A stretch of DNA of 36,555 nt from Spirochaetaceae bacterium (lineage in GTDB: Bacteria; Spirochaetota; Spirochaetia; SZUA-6; Bin103): positions 1 to 36,555 of the forward strand of contig JAPOQV010000473.1 in assembly GCA_026710565.1 (NCBI GenBank). Direction: 5' to 3'. Both the position numbers and the translations under genes were made by a program. Below are positions 16,709 through 25,058 of the stretch, one piece after another. The notes under the pieces are model-generated. The model saw only the letters and a program-made list of their open reading frames with translations, was not told the origin of the DNA and did no database searches. How positions within the stretch are numbered: the stretch's first letter is position 1; the number at the start of each line of letters is the position of its first letter.

Positions 16709-18349
16709 ATGAGACACCTTCATTCATCGCGCAGCGTCGTTGCCGGGCTGGCAACGATGCTGGTCGCCGCATCCCTGACCGGATGCATGGAATTCCTGGA
16801 CCTGGCGGCCCCGGCTGCCACGGAAGCGGCGGTGGCGCAGCCGCCGCCGGGCGGTGGCCCGCCGGCCGAGCCTCCCCCGCGCTCGGCCACGACATCGGTG
16901 ACGGTGCGGGTGGCCGGGCCGCTGACCGTAGCCTCGGCGAAGGGCGGCCACGACGACATCGACTCGGTGACCGTCAGCGTGGCCGGCAACGACGCCGAAG
17001 GAACCCCGCAGGACCCGCTGGCCACGGCCACGCTGACGCGCTCGCCGGCCGGCGTCTGGACCGGAAACCTCTCCGGGCTCACCATCAACACCGAGTTGAC
17101 CTTCACCGCGAAGGCGCTCGACGGCAACGGCACGGAGATCTTCAGCGGCACGCACACCGCCACGCTCACCGACGTGGGCGCGCAGATCACGATCCGGTTG
17201 CAGGTGGTCGACGACAACGTGGCGAACCGGTTCCCGAAGGTCACCGGGATCAGCATCAGCAACGTCTCGACCGGCATTGCGGCCGACCTGACCATCACCG
17301 TGCAGGGGTCGGCCTCGGAACAGCTCGACTACGAGCTTACCGGCGGCGCGTTCGATCCCAGCGCCGGCAGCGTCACGCTGGAGCAGAGCGGGACCGGGTC
17401 GATCGCGGCCTTATACCGGCCGCCGGACATCGTCGGCTGGTACACCGTGCAGGTCGCGGTGCGGAACGCCCAGGGCAATCGGGCCGAGGTGGACTTCCAG
17501 ATGCGGGTGCAGACCTGGGGCCTGACGGCGCGGCTCGGGCCGGTCGTGCGCGGCATCTCCGGCAAGCGCACCCCCGCGGGCATCCGCTGGACGGCCGCCG
17601 TCTCCGCTGCCGGCGACGGCACCGGGCTGACTTATGCCTGGGCGTTCACCAAGGACGACAACAGTGCCGGAACGTTCACGGACGCGGCAGAGAACCCGAC
17701 GATCATGACCGGCTATGAGCAGACGACCGCCGGCACCCTGTCCGTCACCGTCACCGACGCGGACGGCCTGGAGACCAGCGCCAGCCTCGCGGTTGCCGCC
17801 AACATGTTTCCCGCTCTCCCGCTCATGCCGCAGGCGGCAACGCTGCTGGTCAACGAGATCGACTACGATCAGGCTGGCAGCACCGACTCCGCCGAGTTCA
17901 TCGAGATCCTGAACCCCGGATCGGGCTCGGTCGATCTTGCCGACTACCGCTTCGAGCTGGTGGACGGGGCCGATGACGAGCCGTACCAGTTCGTGGACGG
18001 CAGCGGGCAGCTCCCCGGCGGCGGCTTCCTGGTGCTCGCGAAGCAGTCGTTGATCGACACGCCGAGCTTTCTGCCGGCCGGAACGCTCACGCTCGCCCTG
18101 ACCGGGAACAGCGTCACGAACGGCCCGGACGGCGTGCGCATCGTGCGGCAGGCGGACAGCCGCGTGGTGGATGCCGTCCACTACGAGGGCGTCGTTCCGG
18201 GCGCCGGCGAAGGCTCGCCGGCGCCGCAGGATCCCGACACCGATACGACCTCCATCGGCAGATGTCCGGCCGGCTTCGACAGCGACGACAACGGCCTGGA
18301 CTTCCGCGCGATGCCGGCGACGCCCGGCGCCGCCAACACCTGCTCGTAG
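16709..18349 (+). CDS. Multidomain lamin-tail-domain lipoprotein (long paralog)
   Basis: 546 residues. The signal peptide with lipobox ASLTGC puts the acylated Cys at residue 26, identical in position and near-identical in sequence to the preceding paralog. A Pro/Ala-rich linker is followed by three beta-rich Ig- or PKD-like segments (about 60-175, 180-270 and 272-370) and a lamin tail domain at about 375-545 (LLVNEIDYDQAGSTDSAEF ... GRCPAGFDSDDNG). No catalytic motif is seen; a surface-display or adhesive role is the plain inference. It begins 43 bases after the short paralog, so both are probably co-transcribed. A strong hairpin follows at 18369-18404. Confidence 0.85.
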   Translation: MRHLHSSRSVVAGLATMLVAASLTGCMEFLDLAAPAATEAAVAQPPPGGGPPAEPPPRSATTSVTVRVAGPLTVASAKGGHDDIDSVTVSVAGNDAEGTPQDPLATATLTRSPAGVWTGNLSGLTINTELTFTAKALDGNGTEIFSGTHTATLTDVGAQITIRLQVVDDNVANRFPKVTGISISNVSTGIAADLTITVQGSASEQLDYELTGGAFDPSAGSVTLEQSGTGSIAALYRPPDIVGWYTVQVAVRNAQGNRAEVDFQMRVQTWGLTARLGPVVRGISGKRTPAGIRWTAAVSAAGDGTGLTYAWAFTKDDNSAGTFTDAAENPTIMTGYEQTTAGTLSVTVTDADGLETSASLAVAANMFPALPLMPQAATLLVNEIDYDQAGSTDSAEFIEILNPGSGSVDLADYRFELVDGADDEPYQFVDGSGQLPGGGFLVLAKQSLIDTPSFLPAGTLTLALTGNSVTNGPDGVRIVRQADSRVVDAVHYEGVVPGAGEGSPAPQDPDTDTTSIGRCPAGFDSDDNGLDFRAMPATPGAANTCS

Positions 18350-18368
18350 CCGGGCAGGAGCCGTTCCC

Positions 18369-18404
18369 CCTCGCGTGGCGCCATCCACACGGCGCCACGC
18401 GAGG
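18369..18404 (+). terminator. Perfect 14-bp stem hairpin after the lamin-tail genes
   Basis: CCTCGCGTGGCGCC (18369-18382) and its exact reverse complement (18391-18404) enclose an eight-base loop, 20 bases after the stop of the long lamin-tail gene. The stem is very stable but no T-run follows, so it may end transcription with Rho or stabilise the mRNA end rather than act as a classical intrinsic terminator. Confidence 0.6.
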
Positions 18405-18428
18405 TCGCGGCAATGAACCCACCTGGCC

Positions 18429-18646
18429 ATGGCCAGCATCTTCAAGGTCGAGTACAGCAAGAGTGCGCGTCGGCGGGTCCACCGTTTGCCCGGAAACGTC
18501 GCGCATACGATCATCGGCAAGATTCGAGAACTGGCTTTGGATCCATTCGCGCCGAACAACAACGTGACCAAGCTGCGGCACTCGGCGTGACCATCGACGA
18601 CCTGGTGGAGCCGGCATGCACAGAAGGCGCCGGCGCGGCACAATGA
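18429..18646 (+). pseudogene. Collapsed RelE-type toxin / XRE antitoxin pair
   Basis: ATG 18429 encodes 53 residues matching the first half of a RelE/ParE-like toxin (IFKVEYSKSARRRVHRLP ... IIGKIRELALDPFAPN ... KLR) and then stops at 18590, where a full toxin would continue for about 35-40 residues. From about 18575, in the next frame, the sequence reads AALGVTIDDLVEP and ends at 18646; this is the characteristic end of an XRE helix-turn-helix antitoxin. The simplest reading is one internal deletion joining the toxin start to the antitoxin end, near 18573-18580. Neither half should be functional. The order toxin-antitoxin is the HigBA order. Confidence 0.6.
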
Positions 18647-18653
18647 CGGGGCC

Positions 18654-19643
18654 ATGCGCATCTACATCAGCCGCCAATTGCAGAACCCGGAATTCTCCTC
18701 CGACGCCCGCCGGGCGGGGATCGCCCGCTTGGGCGAGCTTGCCGACGTCGAGGAGCTGCCCGCCCCGCTGACCCCCGCCGACGCGCCCGGCCTGGTCGCC
18801 GTGATCGCGGACGGCACCTTCTTCTCCGACGAATTCTACGCCGCGGCCGACGACCTGCGGGTCGTGGCGCGCTGGGGCGTCGGGTTCGATCAGGTCAACC
18901 TCGCCAGCGCCACCCGCTACGGCGTCCCGATCACCCTCACCCCCGTGCACATGGACACGGTGGCCGAGTACACGATCGCACAGTGGATGGCCACCATGAA
19001 GCGCACCTACACGTTCAACCGGATGGCCCACGCCGGCGACTCGCGCGTGATCCGCTGCTACGACGTGCAGGGCTCCTGCCTGGGGCTATACGGATTCGGG
19101 CGCATCGGCCAGGAGGTGGCCAAACGCGCCGTTCCGCTCCTCGGTGACCAAGGCCGCCTGCTGGTGTACGACATCCGCGACGACATAACCGAGCTGGCCG
19201 CCCGCTTCGGGGCCGAGGCGGTGGCGGAACCGGAAGAGCTGTTCCGGCGCTGCGACACCGTGTGCGTGCACGTCTCCGGTGCCGATCCGGTCGTCGGCTA
19301 CGAGCAACTCGCCCTCATGCAGCCGCACGCGTCGGTGATCAACCCGTCCCGCGGCACGCTGGTCGACGACGCCGGTGCCCACCGCGCCGTCGAGGAGGGA
19401 AGGCTCTTCTACTACGTGGTCGACGACCCCGTGGACGGCCCGCGCGCCATCCACCGCGACCACCCGCGCATCATCGCCACCAACCACTCGGGCGGCATCA
19501 CGGTGGAGTCCTCCGCGCGCCTGGATGCCAAGACCTTCGAGCAGGTGACCGACGCCGTGCACGGGCGCCAGCCCGAGCACGTGCTCAACCCGGAGGCGCT
19601 CGACCACCCGCGCGTGCGCGCGTGGCTGCGGGAGCGCCGCTGA
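18654..19643 (+). CDS. D-isomer-specific 2-hydroxyacid dehydrogenase
   Basis: 329 residues, the usual length for the family, which reduces or oxidises 2-hydroxy acids with NAD(P)(H) in the cytoplasm. Rossmann loop GLYGFGRIGQ (Gly147, Gly149, Gly152) followed by Asp173 in VYD; catalytic Arg233 in NPSRGTLVDD and His278 in NHSGG. The acidic catalytic residue region reads VVDDPVDGP, i.e. Asp where Glu is usual. The substrate is unknown; phosphoglycerate- and hydroxypyruvate-type relatives cannot be told apart here. The 3' end overlaps the 3' end of the convergent S8 peptidase gene by 59 bases. Confidence 0.88.
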   Translation: MRIYISRQLQNPEFSSDARRAGIARLGELADVEELPAPLTPADAPGLVAVIADGTFFSDEFYAAADDLRVVARWGVGFDQVNLASATRYGVPITLTPVHMDTVAEYTIAQWMATMKRTYTFNRMAHAGDSRVIRCYDVQGSCLGLYGFGRIGQEVAKRAVPLLGDQGRLLVYDIRDDITELAARFGAEAVAEPEELFRRCDTVCVHVSGADPVVGYEQLALMQPHASVINPSRGTLVDDAGAHRAVEEGRLFYYVVDDPVDGPRAIHRDHPRIIATNHSGGITVESSARLDAKTFEQVTDAVHGRQPEHVLNPEALDHPRVRAWLRERR

Positions 19644-21246
19644 AACCGGCCGGCAGGTAGATCCGGTTGTCGTGGACGGCAGCCACCGCGGGATCGTCCC
19701 GCAACCGGGCCTTGACCAGCTCGCGATCCTCTGCGTCGTCCAGCCGCACCAGCGAGTAGCCGCCGCCGGCCGCCGCGCCGTCGCGGAAGCGCACGATCAC
19801 GCTGTGCGGATCGATCCTGCCTGATGCCAATGCCCCCCGCGGGGTGACGCCGGGGTCGCGGAAGCGTCTGTCGGAGCGCAGAGACAGGCCGGGGGAGGCT
19901 CCGGGGTAGGAGCCGAACAGGGCGAACGCGTCCAGCACACCGGCCTTCGCGAGCATCGCCCGCACGTCGCGCAGGGTGAGGGAGGGGGCGACCCCGGCCA
20001 GCAGCGCCAGGACGCCGCTCACCTGCGCGGCCGCAATCGACGTCCCATGGTCCAGGGTGACGATCCAGGGCGCCGGGCCGGGGTCACCGCCTGCTCCCAG
20101 CACGGGCACGCCCGCGCGGCTGTCTCCGCCGGGTGCGGTGAGGTCGACCTCGGGTCCGGAATTGGACGTGGGCGCGAGCGACCCGTCCATCCCCGCTGCC
20201 GCCACCGCCAGGGTGTAGCGGGAGTTGGCGGGGGCGCGCACCGCGGAGCCGTGGTTGCCGGCGGCGCTCACCACGATGGCGCCCGCTTCGGTAACGCGGC
20301 GCAGGGCGTCCTCCAGCACCTCGTCGGGAGGCCCCGGCAGGGAGTCCGCGAAGCTGAGATTGATGATGCGCGCCCGCCGGCGCGGCCGGCTGCCCGAATC
20401 GTTCTCCAGCCCGGCGGCGTACAGCAGGCCCTGTACGACGTCGTAGCTCGTCGCGCCGCGCGGCGCCACCACGCGAACCGGCATGATCGTCACCCGCGAG
20501 CGGCCCCACGGCCACCCCATCCCGGCCACGCCCACGCCGTTGCCGGTGTGCGCGGCGATGCTGCCGGCGATCGCGGTCCCGTGCCAGGGACCGCCGGTTG
20601 CGGGATCCGTGGCGTCGGGATCGATGCCGTCGCCGTCGGCGGCGGCCTCCGGGTCGCGGATGAAGTCGTAGCCGGCCGCGGTGTCCAGGTTGGCCAGCAG
20701 GTCCGGGTGCGGGACGTAGCCGGTGTCCAGCACCGCTACCACCACGGGCTCCGGCTGCGGCAGCACGCCCACCGCGAGCGCCTGCCACACCTCCGGCAGC
20801 CGGATCTGGCGCAGCGGCCACTGGCCGTCGCCGGAACCGCCGCAGTCGACGCCGGCCGCCACGGCGGGATAGCAGGGATCGTCGGGAACCGGCGGCCGCC
20901 CGGGCAGCGCCGCCACGACTGCCTGGGCCGAATCCTGCAGGTCGAACCCGGCCACACCGGAGGTGCGCACGCGGACGGTCAGGGTATGGCGGCCCGGCGC
21001 AAGCGGACGCGGCGGGCGGTAGGACTTGGCAAACGGGTCCAGGGGGCGGTACGGCTCGCCGTCCAGGGACACCTCCAACGCGGCGACGCGCGGGGGAATG
21101 CCGCTCCATTCCCAGACCGGCGGGTTTGCATAATTGCCCAGCAGCATCGACCGATGCACCGACACACTCAGCGTCGCCGGCTCCTCGCACGACGCGAGCA
21201 GCACGGCGATGACGGTACCGGCAAGCAAGGCCGGAAGCCGAGACAC
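19585..21246 (-). CDS. S8 subtilisin-like peptidase lipoprotein with canonical triad
   Basis: 553 residues from GTG 21246, chosen because it directly precedes a lipoprotein signal (MSRLPALLAG...VLLASC, Cys20); the frame stays open to 21387 but that would overlap the preceding gene. Residues about 25-115 are a beta-rich N-terminal domain. The peptidase spans about 140-430: Asp174 in VAVLDTGY, His222 in WHGTAIAG, oxyanion Asn331 in SAAGNHG and Ser403 in DHGTSIAAAQ, where Ala replaces the Pro usual after the Ser. The C-terminal 130 residues are an additional domain. It is likely an envelope-anchored serine protease, third in a minus-strand run of three S8 genes and quite different from the other two, with an intact Asp. 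Confidence 0.85.
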   Translation of the reverse strand: MSRLPALLAGTVIAVLLASCEEPATLSVSVHRSMLLGNYANPPVWEWSGIPPRVAALEVSLDGEPYRPLDPFAKSYRPPRPLAPGRHTLTVRVRTSGVAGFDLQDSAQAVVAALPGRPPVPDDPCYPAVAAGVDCGGSGDGQWPLRQIRLPEVWQALAVGVLPQPEPVVVAVLDTGYVPHPDLLANLDTAAGYDFIRDPEAAADGDGIDPDATDPATGGPWHGTAIAGSIAAHTGNGVGVAGMGWPWGRSRVTIMPVRVVAPRGATSYDVVQGLLYAAGLENDSGSRPRRRARIINLSFADSLPGPPDEVLEDALRRVTEAGAIVVSAAGNHGSAVRAPANSRYTLAVAAAGMDGSLAPTSNSGPEVDLTAPGGDSRAGVPVLGAGGDPGPAPWIVTLDHGTSIAAAQVSGVLALLAGVAPSLTLRDVRAMLAKAGVLDAFALFGSYPGASPGLSLRSDRRFRDPGVTPRGALASGRIDPHSVIVRFRDGAAAGGGYSLVRLDDAEDRELVKARLRDDPAVAAVHDNRIYLPAGFSGAPAATRARAGGRAPPG

Positions 21247-21319
21247 GACGGTGGTCAAAGGACGTGAACGTCGAACCGGACCTCGAACTCGACTGTCAGC
21301 CGCGGGCTTCACCGCGAGC

Positions 21320-22558
21320 CTATCGACATCGGCGCGACGCCGCGTCCAGGTCGAGCCGCCCCTGGCCATAGATCCACTCCTGGTCATAGGGCGGGCTCTT
21401 GTCCGCCGTGGCGAGCATGCAGTCGCGAATCCGATGATGGCTCAGATTCGGGAACATGCTCTTCAACGCGGCCAAGCCGGCCGCGGCGTAGGGCGCGGCG
21501 ATGGAGGTTCCCCCGGCGAAGATCCAACGCCCGTCGCGATGGGTCGTGACGACCTCGCCCGGCGCGGCGATGCACCACTCGGCGGCGTCGCCGCAGTAGT
21601 GGGAACCTCTGTGGATGCGGCCGTCCGGACCGATGCCGACGACCGCCAGCCACCCCTTCTCCAGAGCCGGGAAATACCGGGGCAGCATCCCCTCGACCGC
21701 CGGATGGAGGTTGTCGCCGTTTCCGGCCGCCCACACCGCCACGCCGCCCGCGCCGACGTACGCTTCGAACGCCCGCAGCGTCACCGGCATGATGCGGCGG
21801 ACGGAGTCCGCCGTGAGGCCAAACAGCTCTTCCCGTTCCGGACTCCACTCGTACGTCCTGCCCCAACTGAAGTTCGTGACGCGGACGCCGAGCGACCTCA
21901 TCCAGTCGATCCCGCGGGCGATCTCCCGGTCGAACAGCTCGCTCCACTGGTGAAGCTTCTCGCTCACGCCGGGCGGGCAGTCGACGCTGGCGTCACAGAG
22001 ATTGCCCCAGGGGTGCCAGGTTGACGCCGTGTTCCCGAACGACGCGATCCGCGCCTCGTAGGCCACGCCGTACACGCCCGTTCCGTTCTTGCGCGCGGCG
22101 ATGATCCCGTTGACCTGGGTGCCGTGGTTGGTGGTGTCGAGCCGAGGGCTGCGATCGTCCGGCGGCCTGTTGGGGCGGCCGTCATCGCAGTCCCCCATGG
22201 CGCAGATGTGCGGGAACTTCCCCATCAGGTCCGGATGCTGCGGATTCGCGCCGGCTTCGATCGTGCCCACGAGCTGGCCCGCGCCGGTCCCACCTCGGTC
22301 GTGCATGGCGGTGACCCGCGCGGCCTCCTTCTCGGCTTCTTCCCGGCGATCTGCGCCGTGCTGCCCGGAAAAGAGCGCGGGGAAACCAACCACACGCTCC
22401 CGGTCCGGCGTGAAGCCTCCACTCGCCGGTGGAGGCGGAGGCTCGTCGTCGGGCGGGATCATGTCGTCGCAGGCAGAAAGAGTCAGGAGCACCGCTGCAA
22501 GAACCGGCAGCGGCAGGGTGCGGCACGCCCGTCCGGCAAAGGCCAGGACACTCATCAT
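21320..22558 (-). CDS. S8-family peptidase-like lipoprotein, catalytic Asp replaced by Glu
   Basis: 412 residues from ATG 22558. The lipobox TLSAC puts Cys30 at the mature N terminus, followed by a Pro-rich linker. Subtilase motifs are clear: His145 in NHGTQVNGIIAA, Asn280 in WAAGNGDN, Ser352 in GGTSIAAPYAAAG; but the first motif reads VGTIEAGANPQHPDL, with Glu101 where the catalytic Asp belongs. Several Cys pairs (for example in CAMGDCDDG and YCGDAAEWC) suggest disulfides. The start overlaps the stop of the upstream paralog as ATGA, with GGAGAGG four bases before the ATG, so the genes are translationally coupled. Whether it is an active protease is open. Confidence 0.86.
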   Translation of the reverse strand: MMSVLAFAGRACRTLPLPVLAAVLLTLSACDDMIPPDDEPPPPPASGGFTPDRERVVGFPALFSGQHGADRREEAEKEAARVTAMHDRGGTGAGQLVGTIEAGANPQHPDLMGKFPHICAMGDCDDGRPNRPPDDRSPRLDTTNHGTQVNGIIAARKNGTGVYGVAYEARIASFGNTASTWHPWGNLCDASVDCPPGVSEKLHQWSELFDREIARGIDWMRSLGVRVTNFSWGRTYEWSPEREELFGLTADSVRRIMPVTLRAFEAYVGAGGVAVWAAGNGDNLHPAVEGMLPRYFPALEKGWLAVVGIGPDGRIHRGSHYCGDAAEWCIAAPGEVVTTHRDGRWIFAGGTSIAAPYAAAGLAALKSMFPNLSHHRIRDCMLATADKSPPYDQEWIYGQGRLDLDAASRRCR

Positions 22559-23820
22559 CGACCCTCTCCACATCGACGCGACGCCGCGTCCAGGTCGAGC
22601 CTCCCCCGCCCATAGATCCTCCGGTCGTCATAGGGTGGGCGCCTGTCGGCCGTGGCGAGCATGCAGTCGCGAATCTGATGATGGGTCAGATTCGGGAACA
22701 GGCTCTTCAGGGCGGCCAGGCCGGCCGCGACGTAGGGCGCGGCGATCGAGGTTCCGCCGGCGTCGATCCACCGTCCGTCGTGATGAGTGGTAACGACCAC
22801 TCCCGGCGCGGCGATGCACCACTCGGCGGCGTCGCCGCAGTAGTGAGAAAAGTGGCCGATGCGGCGGCCGTCCCGGCCGATGCCGACCACCGCCAGCCAT
22901 CCCTTCTCCAGAGCCGGGAAATACCGGGGCAGCATCCCTTCGACCACCGGATGCAGGCTGTCGCCGTTGCCGGCCGCCCACACCGCCACGCCGCCGGCGC
23001 CGACGTATGCTTCGAACGCCCCCAGCGTCACCGGCATGATGAGGCGGACGGAATCCTCCGTGAGCCCGAAACGCGTTTCCTTTTCCCGGCTCCACTCGTA
23101 GGTCCTGCCCCAACTGAAGTTCGTGACGCGAACGCCGAGCGACGTCATCCAGTCGACGCCGCGCGCGATCTCCTGGTCGAACAGCGCACTCCATTGATGA
23201 CGCTTCTCGCCGGGCGGACAGGAGCCGCCGTAGCAGTCGTTGCCCCAGGGGTGCACGGTCGACGCCGCGTGCCCGAACGACGCGATCCGCGCCTCGTGGG
23301 CCACGCCGTACACGCCCGTTCCGTTCCTGCGCGCCGCGATGATCCCATTGACCTGGGTGCCGTGGCCGTCGAGATCGAACCGGGGGCTGCGATCGCCTGC
23401 CCGCCTGTTGGGGCGGCCGTCATCGCAGTCGCCCATGGCGCAGATGTGCGGGAACTTCCCCGTCAGGTCCGGATGCTGCGGATTCGCGCCGGACTCGATC
23501 GTGCCCACGAGCTGGCCCGTACCCGTCCCCCCTCGGTCGTGCATGGCGGTGACCCGCGCGGCTTCTGCCTCGGCTCTCCGGGCTCGTATTCTCTCTTCCT
23601 CGGGACTGCCGTCGCGTTTCCCGGGAAAGAGCGATGGAAAGCCGACCACGCGCTCGCAGTAGGTCGTGAAGCTCCCACCCGGCGGGTGAGGAGGCCCGCC
23701 GCATCCGGGTGGAAACTCCACCACCTCGTCGCAGGCGGCAAGAGCCAGGAGAACTGCTGCAAGACCCGGAAGCAGCAGGGTGCGGCAGGCCCGTCCGGAA
23801 AGGACCATGACGCTCACCAT
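22555..23820 (-). CDS. S8-family peptidase-like lipoprotein, catalytic Asp replaced by Glu (paralog)
   Basis: 421 residues from ATG 23820; the frame is open to 23862 but ATG 23820 directly precedes the signal peptide, which ends in ALAAC (Cys30, the same number as in the next gene). Motifs: VGTIESGANPQHPDL with Glu109 in place of Asp, His153 in DGHGTQVNG, Asn285 in WAAGNGD and Ser358 in GGTSIAAPYVAAG. It is a near-copy of the 21320-22558 protein outside the linker, and long stretches are identical in DNA, so the two arose by tandem duplication. It is the first gene of the S8 run; the promoter should lie in the AT-richer gap at 23821-24031. Confidence 0.86.
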   Translation of the reverse strand: MVSVMVLSGRACRTLLLPGLAAVLLALAACDEVVEFPPGCGGPPHPPGGSFTTYCERVVGFPSLFPGKRDGSPEEERIRARRAEAEAARVTAMHDRGGTGTGQLVGTIESGANPQHPDLTGKFPHICAMGDCDDGRPNRRAGDRSPRFDLDGHGTQVNGIIAARRNGTGVYGVAHEARIASFGHAASTVHPWGNDCYGGSCPPGEKRHQWSALFDQEIARGVDWMTSLGVRVTNFSWGRTYEWSREKETRFGLTEDSVRLIMPVTLGAFEAYVGAGGVAVWAAGNGDSLHPVVEGMLPRYFPALEKGWLAVVGIGRDGRRIGHFSHYCGDAAEWCIAAPGVVVTTHHDGRWIDAGGTSIAAPYVAAGLAALKSLFPNLTHHQIRDCMLATADRRPPYDDRRIYGRGRLDLDAASRRCGEGR

Positions 23821-24031
23821 GGGACGCGCCTCCGGCCCTTGAACGGGGACATCAGCTTGCATGACAGGTCCATCCTATACGCGGATGACCGACCATATAC
23901 CTATCTCATTCATAAAGTCATGAACATAGGGATGCCTTTTCCGTATTGTTGTGGGTGTTCTCTGGACCCCGTCCTGCGAAGGCCGGCCCGTCCATTGATT
24001 GCCATCCATCCATTACCATCAGGGCGGTACC
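23821..24031. other. Divergent intergenic region, AT-rich core
   Basis: This 211-base gap lies between the divergent S8 run and the 5-FCL gene. Its middle (23890-23950) is much less G+C-rich than the surroundings and includes TTCAT/ATGAA inverted repeats (23909-23913 and 23920-23924). It should hold both promoters, but I cannot place -35/-10 boxes with confidence and see no gene in it. Confidence 0.45.
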
Positions 24032-24640
24032 GTGAGCCGACCACCGAGCGCCCGCCGCGGACCGATGACGCCGGGTTCGGCTGACCGCGGCGGCCTGCGC
24101 AGGCGGGCGCGCCGCATCCGGGACGCGATACCGGCGGCGGAGCGGATGCGGCTGACCGCGCAGGTGTGCGCCCGCGTCCTGCCCCTGTTGGCAGGGACCG
24201 GCGCGAACACCGTGATGGTCTACGTGAGCTTCCGCAGCGAGGTGGAGACCGCCGGGCTGATCGACGAGTTGCGCGGCACGCACCGGGTGGCCGCGCCGCG
24301 GGTCGCGGACGCCGGGTGCATGGACGCGATGCTCCTGGCCGGCACGCCGCTGGTGCGCAGCCGCCTGGGAGTCCTGGAGCCTCCGGCCACGGCCGCGGTG
24401 GTGGAGCCGGCGTCGCTCGACGCGGTGCTGGTGCCGGGGCTCGCCTTCGATCCGGCCGGCTTCCGGCTGGGCTACGGCGGCGGGTACTACGACCGGTTCC
24501 TGGCCCGCTGCGCCGGGGCGCTCCGCATCGGCCTGGCGTTCGAGGCGCAGCTCGTCGACTCGGTGCTGCCGCACGCCCACGATCAGCCGCTGCACCACAT
24601 CGTCACCGAGCGGCGGGTGATCGACGCGGTGCGCCGGTGA
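24032..24640 (+). CDS. 5-formyltetrahydrofolate cyclo-ligase
   Basis: 202 residues; converts 5-formyl-THF to 5,10-methenyl-THF with ATP in one-carbon metabolism. The hallmark is LVPGLAFDPAGFRLGYGGGYYDRFL (residues 133-157), given here in part: PGLAFD then GYGGGYYDRF at 147-156. The Arg-rich start LRRRARRIRDAIP is the family's substrate and ATP-binding helix. The start GTG 24032 has AGGGCGG four bases upstream; ATG 24065 is an alternative that loses only a poorly conserved leader. It overlaps the fluoride channel gene by four bases (GTGA), which indicates coupling. Confidence 0.9.
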   Translation: MSRPPSARRGPMTPGSADRGGLRRRARRIRDAIPAAERMRLTAQVCARVLPLLAGTGANTVMVYVSFRSEVETAGLIDELRGTHRVAAPRVADAGCMDAMLLAGTPLVRSRLGVLEPPATAAVVEPASLDAVLVPGLAFDPAGFRLGYGGGYYDRFLARCAGALRIGLAFEAQLVDSVLPHAHDQPLHHIVTERRVIDAVRR

Positions 24641-25032
24641 GCGGGTTGCTGCGCGACGGATTGCTGGTCGGCCTGGGCGGCTTCTGCGGCGCCGTGGCGC
24701 GCTTCCTGGTGACCGGCTGGCTGCAGGCGCGCGACGACTCCTTTCCCTACGGCACCCTGGCGGTCAACGTCGCCGGCTCGCTGGCGCTCGCCTTTCTTGC
24801 CACCATGCTTGCGGAGCGGGCGCTTCCCGGCAGCGCGTTCCGGCTGATCGCGATGGTGGGGTTCCTGGGCGCCTTCACCACCTTCTCGGCCTTCAGCTAC
24901 GAGTCGGCGCTGCTATGGAGCAGCGGCCGCTGGCTCGCCCTGGCCGGCAACGTCGTCCTGAACGTCGGCACGTGCCTGCTGGCGACCGCGGTCGGCATCG
25001 CCCTGGCGCGGCAGGTCGCCGGCGGGCCGTAG
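24637..25032 (+). CDS. crcB: Fluoride channel CrcB/Fluc
   Basis: 131-residue, four-helix membrane protein; Fluc channels act as antiparallel dimers exporting toxic fluoride. Motifs: GGFCGAVARF at 14-23, YGTLAVNVAGS with Asn44, and GFLGAFTTFSAFS at 75-87 with the Phe pair that lines the pore. The GTG start lies within the stop of the 5-FCL gene. No fluoride riboswitch is recognisable upstream, as expected for an internal operon gene. It converges on the ABC-2 permease gene 26 bases away. Confidence 0.93.
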   Translation: MSGLLRDGLLVGLGGFCGAVARFLVTGWLQARDDSFPYGTLAVNVAGSLALAFLATMLAERALPGSAFRLIAMVGFLGAFTTFSAFSYESALLWSSGRWLALAGNVVLNVGTCLLATAVGIALARQVAGGP

Positions 25033-25058
25033 CGGGGCGCGGGCGCTTTCCCCGGACC

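Noticed and set aside
22429..24084. 551-residue plus-strand open frame across the S8 peptidase genes
   Set aside because: It is antisense to two duplicated peptidase genes, and its internal repetition only reflects that duplication.
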